Assembly (NCBI RefSeq): GCF_018342065.1
Contig: NZ_JAFDOE010000002.1
Location: 1-64,000, forward strand
From: Citrobacter sp. FP75
GTDB lineage: Bacteria; Pseudomonadota; Gammaproteobacteria; Enterobacterales; Enterobacteriaceae
Reading direction: 5' to 3'
DNA length: 64,000 nt
In this document: positions 57,487 through 64,000 of the stretch, in pieces
Layout of the letters: each line of letters begins with the position of its first letter
Position numbering within the stretch: the stretch's first letter is position 1
Program-made: the position numbers and the translations under genes
Notes under the pieces: generated by a model
Seen by the model: the letters and a program-made list of their open reading frames with translations, nothing else
Told to the model about the DNA's origin: nothing
The model's database searches: none

Positions 57487-58065
57487 ATGATTTTTTGTTC
57501 TTTTTAATTCATTTGAATGATGTTTTTAGTGGTTTCACAAAAAAGGTGTTCATGTGAAGTAACTTACACGAGCCTGGCTGTGTGGTGAGTGTGCCTGGAT
57601 AGAGTGAAAAGGTCGTGGTTCAGATATGCGCGAATCTGTTAAATACCTAACTTCGCGGAGATGGCATCAGTGCCTTATCGGCTCTCCCGTATGATCGTCT
57701 TACTTTTTTGGTGTTTTATCCTGAATTATAAAGAATTGCATTGCTTATTTGTCTTCGGTTTTATTTTGATAGGGTAATATTACCTGAGGTAAAAGACCCA
57801 GTGTATATATTAGGTTTTACCGATATTATTGTTTTGATTTATTTATTGTTTGTATAATTTCTTGCTTTAAATTATCGACATGAATAAAAGCTTGTTTTTT
57901 ATTCTTTGTTATTTGTTTTGCTGATGATGTGATTATATAAATAGGCAAAAATGTTATATAACACGTGCGGTTAGAGAGAGTTAACGTTTTTAGTTAAAGA
58001 CAATCTCCTTTTTAGGTAATGAATGCTATTACACTCCAACGTAATTAATATAGTAGGTGGGTTTT

Positions 58066-58179
58066 ATGTGGTCTTTAAATATACATTTAGATAAGTTCAT
58101 TATATTTGTTATTTGTATATTTCTCTGGTTTTTAATCCGCTTGTGCTATTTTATGATATCTTTCTATGTATTATGCTGA
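58066..58179 (+). CDS. Candidate 37-residue hydrophobic small protein (unrecognised)
   Basis: An ATG at 58066 follows AGGTGG at a 5-nt spacing, a good ribosome-binding site. The frame encodes 37 residues beginning MWSLNIHLDKFIIF, with a hydrophobic segment over most of residues 11-37 and stop TGA. I recognise no family. AT-rich DNA tends to encode Phe, Ile and Leu by chance, so the hydrophobicity alone is weak evidence; the ribosome-binding site is the better argument. Confidence 0.3.
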   Translation: MWSLNIHLDKFIIFVICIFLWFLIRLCYFMISFYVLC

Positions 58180-58226
58180 TGACTGTTCCGTCATTTGTCT
58201 TTAAAATGCTCTATAAAATAAGTCCA

Positions 58227-58291
58227 TCTAATGTTATTAGAGATGCTTAAAGCATATGTAAGTTAAAAATGATTTACATAGTAACATTAGA
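58227..58291. repeat. Nested inverted repeat upstream of the fimbrial operon
   Basis: Outer arms TCTAATGTTA (58227-58236) and TAACATTAGA (58282-58291) are perfectly complementary. Inside them TATGTAA (58255-58261) pairs with TTACATA (58274-58280), separated from the outer right arm by one base, and the palindrome ATGCTTAAAGCAT also lies within. The element is about 200 bp before the first fimbrial gene. Confidence 0.65.
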
Positions 58292-58490
58292 AGGAAATAC
58301 TGCAGCCCGCCAAAATAATATTATCGAGCCGATAATAGTGATGTTATTTTTGGAATTCAAGGGCAATACCCTGAATTAATATTTAATCATCAATTATTAA
58401 TGGCGAATTTTATCTTCTGGCAATAGTGGGTTTATTTCGTGCTGATGTTCGAAATTACGCCACAACATATAATGTTTTTAAGGATGAAAA

Positions 58491-59048
58491 ATGAAAACTG
58501 TAGTTAAAACAGCGGTTTCTGCTGCGCTGGTCATGGGCTTTGCTTCTTTTGCTAATGCTGGAACCAACACCGGTACCGTGACTTTCACCGGTACTATTGA
58601 AGATTCCCCGTGTTCAATCGTTGTGGGTGACGAGCATCAGACCGTTAACCTGGGCCACATCGGTACCGGTTCTCTGCTCGGCGGTAAGAGTTCTTCTATG
58701 GTTGATTTCAACATCAACCTGGAAAACTGCGCCTTTACCACTGAGAAGAATATGTCTACCGTATTCTCCGCTACTGGCAATGAATCCACCAATAATGCCG
58801 GCAACATTGCGCTGATTAGCACTAAAGGCGAAATGGCAGGCTCCAGCATCGTGATTGGCGATGATAAAGGCAGCCGTATTGCACTAGGCGCTGAATCTAC
58901 ACAGGCAATGACCCTGGACGGCAGTGGCGTGGCGCTGGCTAACCAGACGCTGAACTTCAAAGCCTGGGTTCAGGGCGATTCCGCTGCATCTACTATCGAT
59001 ACCGGTGAATTCAGCAGCGTTGTAAATTTCGCAATTAGCTATCTGTAA
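58491..59048 (+). CDS. Fimbrial major subunit (chaperone-usher pilin)
   Basis: A 185-residue pilin. Its signal peptide (MKTVVKTAVSAALVMGFASFANA, cleaved near residue 23) is followed by an N-terminal donor strand (GTVTFTGTIE), a disulfide pair (Cys in DSPCSIV and ENCAFTT) and the C-terminal pilin motif ending VNFAISYL with a penultimate-region Tyr. It is first in the operon and separated from the usher gene by a hairpin, so it is likely made in excess. I do not recognise a named fimbria. Confidence 0.9.
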   Translation: MKTVVKTAVSAALVMGFASFANAGTNTGTVTFTGTIEDSPCSIVVGDEHQTVNLGHIGTGSLLGGKSSSMVDFNINLENCAFTTEKNMSTVFSATGNESTNNAGNIALISTKGEMAGSSIVIGDDKGSRIALGAESTQAMTLDGSGVALANQTLNFKAWVQGDSAASTIDTGEFSSVVNFAISYL

Positions 59049-59055
59049 TCACAGT

Positions 59056-59084
59056 ACGCCCCCGGCATGATGCCACCGGGGCGT
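59056..59084 (+). terminator. Partial terminator between pilin and usher genes
   Basis: A GC-rich hairpin ACGCCCC...GGGGCGT, with an inner GGCA/TGCC, is followed by TTATTTATTT. It lies just after the major subunit gene. Such elements let only part of transcription reach the usher. Confidence 0.7.
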
Positions 59085-59185
59085 TATTTATTTAATCCGG
59101 CATTCGCAAGAACGCTTTCCTGTCGCCGGATTATTTTCTCTTACAGCGGTACGACGTAATTCCCTTATCAAGGATGGTTTGTTTA

Positions 59186-61855
59186 ATGCGTAAATATCCT
59201 TCTTTTCGTCTGAATACCCTGACCGTTATTTTTGGGATGGTGTTATCCGGCGGTATTGAAAATAGTTTTGCAGAACAGGCGATCCAATTTAATACGCAAT
59301 TCCTGGATGTTAAAGACGGGGCAAAAGTTGACCTTGGCCGTTTCTCCCGTAAAGGTTATGTCATGCCCGGGAATTATACGCTGCAGGTGATGGTCAACCA
59401 GACGATCATTAGCCAGGAAAGCGTCATTACCTATGCGGCATCCGAAAACGTTCCGGATGAAAGCCTTCCCTGCCTGACGCCGGAACTGGTGTCATTATTT
59501 GGCCTGAAACCTGAAGTTTTTGAACATTTGCGTTGGATGCAGTCGGGATCCTGCCTCGAGCCAAATCAGCTGGAGGGGATGGCGTTACAAACCGATTTAG
59601 GAAAATCGACGCTCACTGTCGTTATTCCACAAGCGTGGCTTGAATATACGGATAAAGAGTGGGACCCGCCGTCCCGCTGGGATGAAGGGATCCCCGGGCT
59701 GTTATTTGACTACAGCGTGAACAGCCAGTGGCAACATCCGGAGCATGACTCTGACGATCGGTACGATGTCAGCGGCAACGGTACGCTGGGGGCGAATATT
59801 GGGCCATGGCGGTTACGCGCCGACTGGCAGGCCAGTTATCGTCATGAAGAGGCGGACGATAGTGATGATGACGACAGTTTTTCATCGCCGCAGACTCAGC
59901 GCAGCTGGGACTGGAGCCGCTACTATGCCTATCGTGCGATTCCCTCGCTGGGGGCGCAAATGAAGATTGGCGAAGATGCGCTGGTTTCCGATATTTTTGA
60001 CAGCTTTAATTATGTTGGTGGCAGCCTTATCACCGACGATCAAATGCTGCCGCCTAATTTGCGGGGCTATGCGCCGGATATATCCGGTGTTGCGCGCACC
60101 AATGCGAAAGTCACGGTGACTCAGCAGGGGCGAGTGATCTATGAATCTCAGGTGCCAGCCGGTCCGTTTCGCATTCAGGACATTAACGAAACCGTGTCCG
60201 GCGATCTGCATGTGCGCATTGAAGAGCAGAACGGCCAGGTTCAGGAATATGATGTCAGTACGGCCTCGCTCCCTTACTTAACCCGTCCGGGCCAGTTGCG
60301 CTACAAAGTCGCCATTGGTCGTCCCCAGGACTGGGATCACCGTGTTGAAGGGTCGCTCTTTTCTACGGCTGAGCTCTCGTGGGGTATCACCAATGGCTGG
60401 TCGTTGTACGGCGGCGGGATTGGCGAACAGGATTACCAGGCGCTGGCGCTCGGCATCGGACACGATATGGCGGTATTGGGCGCACTCTCATTTGATATTA
60501 CCCACTCCCGGGCCCGCGTACCGGACGGCAGCGACTACGGCGACGGCACTCTTCAGGGCAACTCGTTTCGCGCCAGCTATGCAAAAGATTTCGATGACCT
60601 GGACAGCCGTCTGACCTTCGCAGGCTACCGCTTCTCGGAACAGAACTACATGACTATGGATGAATATCTGGATGCGAACAGCAGTGATGGCGATCGTATC
60701 CGTGCAGGTCATGACAAAGAAATGTATACCCTGACGTATAGCCAGACTTTCAGCGACCTCAATGTGAATGCCTACGTCAACTTTACCCATCGTACCTACT
60801 GGAACCGCCCCAGTCAGGACAGCTATAACCTGACGCTATCTCATTTCTTTTCCGTGGGGGAAATACGGAACCTCAGCGTATCCATTAATGGCTACCGCAA
60901 TGAATATGATGATGAGGCGGACGATGGGGTTTTTGTCTCGCTGACCGTGCCGTGGGGCTCCGACCGGACCTTAAGCTATAACGGTTCTTATAGCGGTGAC
61001 AACAATACCAATCAGGTGGGCTACTACGAGCGGCTGGACGATAACAACAACTACCAGATTAACGCCGGGAAAGGCAACAACGGCGCCACGCTGGATGGTT
61101 ACTACCGGCACCAGGCCAGCTTCACCGACGTGGATGCCAGCCTGAACTATCAGGAAGGTGAGTACACGTCCGGCGGGCTGTCGCTGCGCGGCGGCGCGAC
61201 GCTGACCGCCAGAGGCGGGGCGCTGCACCGTACCGGCGTTACGGGCGGCACGCGACTGCTGGTTGATGTGGATCAGCAGGCGGATGTGCCGGTCGGCGGC
61301 TACGGCACGCCGGTGTATACCAACATCTTTGGTAAAGCGGTGCTGACCGACGTCAACGACTATTACCGTAACCAGGTGAAAATCGACGTCACAAAACTGC
61401 CGGAAAATGCTGAAGCCATTAATTCCGTTGCTCAGGCGACGCTGACGGAAGGGGCCATCGGCTATCGTCATCTGGAAGTGGTCAGCGGTGAAAAAGCGAT
61501 GGCGGTTATCCGGTTGCGCAATGGCGAATACCCGCCATTTGGCGCCGAGGTGAAAAATGAGCACCAGCAGCAGGTCGGGATTGTGGACAGCGACGGCAGT
61601 GTCTACCTGATCGGTGTCAACGCTGGCGAACGGATGCAGGTGAGTTGGGATGGACTGCAACAGTGTGAAGTGATGCTACCTGCACCTCTGCCGGATGATT
61701 TGTACAGCGGTTTGTTGCTGCCGTGTCAGGGTGCCGGGGCTCTGCCTGTACCAGAACCCGCGCCGGAGATTCGACCAATGTTACAGCAGCAGAGCCGGTT
61801 ACAGCCCTCGTCGGCACCTGAGGCGATCTCTGCTCGCTCCCAATTAACTGATTAA
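59186..61855 (+). CDS. Fimbrial outer-membrane usher
   Basis: An 889-residue PapC-type usher, the outer-membrane assembly platform. A signal peptide is followed by an N-terminal chaperone-binding domain (FNTQFLDVKDGAKVDLGRFSRKGYVMPGNY, Cys pair near residues 93 and 120), a 24-strand barrel with a plug domain (PPNLRGYAPDISGVARTNAKVTV) and C-terminal domains ending in a Cys pair (QQCEVMLP, LLPCQG). The start at 59186 is chosen over an ATG at 59174 that would overlap the AAGGA site. The tail beyond LLPCQG is Pro/Gln/Ser-rich and unusually long. Confidence 0.92.
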   Translation: MRKYPSFRLNTLTVIFGMVLSGGIENSFAEQAIQFNTQFLDVKDGAKVDLGRFSRKGYVMPGNYTLQVMVNQTIISQESVITYAASENVPDESLPCLTPELVSLFGLKPEVFEHLRWMQSGSCLEPNQLEGMALQTDLGKSTLTVVIPQAWLEYTDKEWDPPSRWDEGIPGLLFDYSVNSQWQHPEHDSDDRYDVSGNGTLGANIGPWRLRADWQASYRHEEADDSDDDDSFSSPQTQRSWDWSRYYAYRAIPSLGAQMKIGEDALVSDIFDSFNYVGGSLITDDQMLPPNLRGYAPDISGVARTNAKVTVTQQGRVIYESQVPAGPFRIQDINETVSGDLHVRIEEQNGQVQEYDVSTASLPYLTRPGQLRYKVAIGRPQDWDHRVEGSLFSTAELSWGITNGWSLYGGGIGEQDYQALALGIGHDMAVLGALSFDITHSRARVPDGSDYGDGTLQGNSFRASYAKDFDDLDSRLTFAGYRFSEQNYMTMDEYLDANSSDGDRIRAGHDKEMYTLTYSQTFSDLNVNAYVNFTHRTYWNRPSQDSYNLTLSHFFSVGEIRNLSVSINGYRNEYDDEADDGVFVSLTVPWGSDRTLSYNGSYSGDNNTNQVGYYERLDDNNNYQINAGKGNNGATLDGYYRHQASFTDVDASLNYQEGEYTSGGLSLRGGATLTARGGALHRTGVTGGTRLLVDVDQQADVPVGGYGTPVYTNIFGKAVLTDVNDYYRNQVKIDVTKLPENAEAINSVAQATLTEGAIGYRHLEVVSGEKAMAVIRLRNGEYPPFGAEVKNEHQQQVGIVDSDGSVYLIGVNAGERMQVSWDGLQQCEVMLPAPLPDDLYSGLLLPCQGAGALPVPEPAPEIRPMLQQQSRLQPSSAPEAISARSQLTD

Positions 61856-61857
61856 AA

Positions 61858-62640
61858 ATGGATGTCTCTATGAATGGAAATCTTCACTACCGGCTGTTGT
61901 CTGCATTGTTGACTGGCGGGTTTGCGCTGTCGACACTGAACGTTCAGGCGGCAGTGGCCCCCGACCGTACCCGCCTGGTATTTAAAGGCGATGATAAATC
62001 GATCAGTGTCGACTTAAAGAACTCCAGCGATAAATTACCCTATCTTGCCCAGTCGTGGGTTGAAGATGGTAAGGGCAACAAAATCACCTCGCCGCTGATG
62101 GCTATTCCGCCCGTTCAGCGAATCGAAACGCAGGCGACCGGGCAGGTTAAAATTCAGGGCATGCCGGCATTAAGCGCCCTGCCACAGGATAAAGAAACGC
62201 TCTTTTACTACAACGTGCGCGAGATCCCGCCAAAAAGCGATAAACCCAATACGCTGCAGATTGCCCTGCAGACGCGCATCAAGCTGTTTTACCGCCCGGC
62301 GGCCATAGCGAAAGTGGACGCCCAGCACCCCTGGCAATATAAGGTCACGCTGGCCCGCCAGGGCGACGGCTGGCAGGTGAATAACCCGACGCCTTACTAC
62401 GTGATTATCAGCGACGCCGCGAGCAAGGCGAACGGCAAAACCGCGACCGGATTCGCGCCGCTGGTGATCGCACCGGGCAGCAGCCAGAGCATGGCGGTGA
62501 AGGCGGGCGACCTCGGCTCCTCGCCGGTGCTGACCTATGTGGACGACTACGGCGCGCGCCTGCCGATGGTGTTCAACTGCAGTAGCAGCCCGTGTGCGGT
62601 GAATGAAGAGCAGACCCGGAAAGCGCAAACTCGTCAGTAA
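61858..62640 (+). CDS. Periplasmic fimbrial chaperone
   Basis: A 260-residue PapD-like chaperone with a signal peptide, an N-terminal Ig domain (PDRTRLVFKGDDKSISVDLKN with the conserved Arg) and the conserved Lys in LQTRIKLFYRP. The loop between the F1 and G1 strands is short, which points to the FGS class (rod-type pili). A C-terminal Cys pair (FNCSSSPCAV) is present. It begins 2 nt after the usher stop codon. An alternative start lies four codons in. Confidence 0.92.
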   Translation: MDVSMNGNLHYRLLSALLTGGFALSTLNVQAAVAPDRTRLVFKGDDKSISVDLKNSSDKLPYLAQSWVEDGKGNKITSPLMAIPPVQRIETQATGQVKIQGMPALSALPQDKETLFYYNVREIPPKSDKPNTLQIALQTRIKLFYRPAAIAKVDAQHPWQYKVTLARQGDGWQVNNPTPYYVIISDAASKANGKTATGFAPLVIAPGSSQSMAVKAGDLGSSPVLTYVDDYGARLPMVFNCSSSPCAVNEEQTRKAQTRQ

Positions 62641-62650
62641 GGGGAAAGAG

Positions 62651-63160
62651 ATGACGCGACTCACGATAATTCGCTCAGCCACTTTGCTGCTGATGGTCAG
62701 CGCAGCGGCTTCGCTGTGGGCGGCAAACAAAACGGTGAACCTGAAACTGATGATCGCCATTAACGCCCCACCGCCCTGCACGGTAAACGCCCCTACGGTA
62801 GAGTTCGGCACGATGATGACGACGCAGGTGGATGGCAGTAGCAATGTGCAACTGGTGGCCTACAACCTGATCTGTTCCGGTGGCGGCAGTGATTATGATT
62901 ATCTGAAGATGCAGGTTCAGGGACCCTCGATGATGGTAAACGGTGAATCGGTCTTAAAAACGGATGTGGATGGGTTAGGCATTCGCCTGCAAACGCAGGC
63001 GGATAAAACGCTGCTGCCCGTCGGGACTTCTGACTGGTGGAACTTTCAGGCCGACAAAACGGATCCGGTGTTAGAGGCTGTGCTGGTGAAGCCCGCAGGA
63101 ACAACGCTTACGGCAGGAGAGTTCAATGCGGCGGCAACCTTAGTGGTGGATTACCAATGA
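62651..63160 (+). CDS. Fimbrial minor subunit 1
   Basis: A 169-residue pilin-like protein with a signal peptide ending AAASLWA, a disulfide pair (PPPCTVNAP and NLICSGGG) and the C-terminal pilin pattern AATLVVDYQ. GGGGA-AAGAG precedes ATG 62651; a longer frame upstream is not used. Its stop overlaps the next start as ATGA. The order usher, chaperone, minor subunits suggests an adaptor or tip role. Confidence 0.87.
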   Translation: MTRLTIIRSATLLLMVSAAASLWAANKTVNLKLMIAINAPPPCTVNAPTVEFGTMMTTQVDGSSNVQLVAYNLICSGGGSDYDYLKMQVQGPSMMVNGESVLKTDVDGLGIRLQTQADKTLLPVGTSDWWNFQADKTDPVLEAVLVKPAGTTLTAGEFNAAATLVVDYQ

Positions 63161-63633
63161 ATAAATTCGCGATTGCGCTGTTACTCTGCGCCAGCGGTGC
63201 CGCACAGGCAGCAGATAACCTGAAATTTCACGGCACGCTGGTGGCGGGGCCGAAATGCACCATCGATAACGGCAACACCATCGACGTGAATTTTAATAAC
63301 GTGCTGATCGAGAAGATCAACGGCAGCAATTACAGCCAGCCGGTGCCCTACACCATTACCTGTGACTCTACTTATCGCGACGATTCGATGGCCATGACGC
63401 TGACGCTGAGCGGCACCGCTGTGGCGTTTAATAACGCAGCGATTGCGACCAGCGTGGATGGGCTGGGTATTGAACTGCGGCAGAACAATACGCCGTTTAA
63501 GGTGGGCAGCACGCTCACGATTAACGAAGCCTCCCGGCCGACGCTGACGGCGGTGCCGGTGAAGAAAAGTGGGGCGACGCTGAAGGAAGGCGGATTTGAG
63601 GCATGGGCGACGCTTCAGGTGGATTACCAATGA
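63157..63633 (+). CDS. Fimbrial minor subunit 2
   Basis: A 158-residue pilin-like protein with a signal peptide (MNKFAIALLLCASGAAQA), donor strand NLKFHGTLV, a Cys pair (GPKCTIDNG and TITCDSTY) and C-terminus WATLQVDYQ. It overlaps both neighbours by ATGA and resembles the following subunit (DNL.FHG.LVA...C), so the two are probably paralogues from a local duplication. Confidence 0.88.
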   Translation: MNKFAIALLLCASGAAQAADNLKFHGTLVAGPKCTIDNGNTIDVNFNNVLIEKINGSNYSQPVPYTITCDSTYRDDSMAMTLTLSGTAVAFNNAAIATSVDGLGIELRQNNTPFKVGSTLTINEASRPTLTAVPVKKSGATLKEGGFEAWATLQVDYQ

Positions 63634-64000
63634 GGACAGGATGGGTGCTGGCGTGCGTGGGGTTACTGGCGTTTTCCGGGGCGCAGGCGAGCGGGGATAA
63701 CCTGCGTTTTCACGGTAGCCTGGTGGCCAGCGCCTGCACGGTGGTGGCCAACGGCGGCACGCTGGCGGAGGTGACCTTTCCGGCGCTCAGTGCAGGCGAT
63801 TTACTGCTGGCGCCTTCCGCGCCGCAGCCCTTTACCCTGCAACTGAACGACTGCGACAGCGCGCTCAGCAACGGCGTGCGGGTGACCTTTACCGGCACGG
63901 AGGCCGCCGGGCTGAAGGGCTCTCTGGCGCTGGATGCCAGTTCGGCGGCGGGCGGCGTGGCGATCGGCATCCGGACGCTGGCCGGCAACGCGGTGGCGAT
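63630..64000 (+). CDS. Fimbrial minor subunit 3 (partial, runs off the window)
   Basis: The frame is open from ATG 63630 to the window end, 123 complete codons. A signal peptide (MRTGWVLACVGLLAFSGAQA) is followed by GDNLRFHGSLVASACTVV and a second Cys (QLNDCDSAL), the same layout as subunit 2. It is the most GC-rich gene of the operon. The C-terminus and any adhesin gene lie outside the window. Confidence 0.85.
   Translation, partial: MRTGWVLACVGLLAFSGAQASGDNLRFHGSLVASACTVVANGGTLAEVTFPALSAGDLLLAPSAPQPFTLQLNDCDSALSNGVRVTFTGTEAAGLKGSLALDASSAAGGVAIGIRTLAGNAVA

Larger units (their letters stand above)
57487..58490. other. 1-kb AT-rich intergenic region before the fimbrial operon
   Basis: This long gap is very AT-rich from about 57720 onward and unlike the genes around it. 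It contains a candidate small-protein ORF (58066-58179) and a nested inverted repeat (58227-58291), listed separately. A second dyad, TATTATCG-AGC-CGATAATA, lies at about 58318-58336. The fimbrial promoter is probably near 58300-58480. No recombinase gene or fimS-like repeat pair was seen. Confidence 0.65.

Noticed and set aside
57880-57924. 14-codon ORF MNKSLFFIL... in the AT-rich region before the fimbrial operon
   Set aside because: Too short, no ribosome-binding site, and AT-rich sequence readily gives such frames.
57487-58490. Possible phase-variable fimS-type invertible switch
   Set aside because: The inverted arms found are only 10 bp apart by 45 bp, unlike the several-hundred-bp fim switch, and no recombinase gene lies in the window.
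60971-61660. 229-codon ORF opposite the usher gene
   Set aside because: Antisense frame within an intact usher coding sequence; valine- and histidine-rich shadow composition.

Overview
This window is a stretch of enterobacterial chromosome. Nearly every protein is recognisable as a close relative of an Escherichia coli or Salmonella protein. Fis and MreB look identical to my memory of the E. coli proteins, and gene order follows the rrnD-to-nan segment of the E. coli map. Three things point away from E. coli K-12 and towards a Citrobacter-like or Salmonella-like genome: msrPQ sits between accB and acuI, codBA sits beside the nan operon, and a chaperone-usher fimbrial operon follows. Genus is inferred from gene content and order only. 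No insertion sequence, prophage or CRISPR array was seen.

Layout. 1-361: the distal end of an rrn operon (5S, tRNA-Thr(GGT), second 5S, terminator). 409-4564 (minus): a polar amino-acid ABC importer, yhdWXYZ (aapJQMP), behind a predicted sigma-54 promoter. 5024-10869: yhdV and the acrEF drug-efflux genes with their divergent regulator acrS. 10932-13438 (minus): yhdU, the orphan DNA methyltransferase yhdJ, and dusB-fis. 13798-18312 (minus): prmA, panF-yhdT and accBC. 18704-21357 (minus): msrPQ and acuI. 21583-33936 (plus): csrD, mreBCD, yhdE, rng, yhdP, tldD, a cell-shape and envelope block. 34023-38252: aaeR and the divergent aaeXAB efflux operon. 38371-44362: yhcO, yhcN, argR, mdh, degS, degQ, zapG. 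44555-48200 (plus): zapE, rplM-rpsI, sspAB. 48247-54840: dcuD, then the sialic acid genes nanR, nanA, nanT, nanK and nanQ. 54892-57412 (minus): codBA, cytosine uptake and deamination. 57413-58490: a 1-kb AT-rich region. 58491-64000 (plus): a fimbrial operon of major subunit, usher, chaperone and at least three minor subunits; the last runs off the window.

The main discovery is in the nan operon. Intact nanE (ManNAc-6-P epimerase), expected between nanT and nanK, is missing. A 20-codon ORF at 53442-53504 joins what looks like the first 11 codons of nanE to its last 9, in frame, with its ribosome-binding site and its ATGA overlap with nanK preserved. It reads as a clean internal deletion that removed the epimerase but kept translational coupling to the kinase. 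Unless a second nanE exists elsewhere, sialic acid breakdown should stop at ManNAc-6-P.

Other points worth a second look: a candidate 37-residue hydrophobic small protein with a good ribosome-binding site, and a nested inverted repeat, both in the AT-rich region before the fimbrial operon; a tandem duplication signature among the fimbrial minor-subunit genes; a PurR-box match before codB; a match to the sigma-54 -24/-12 consensus before yhdW; and several REP/BIME-type elements.
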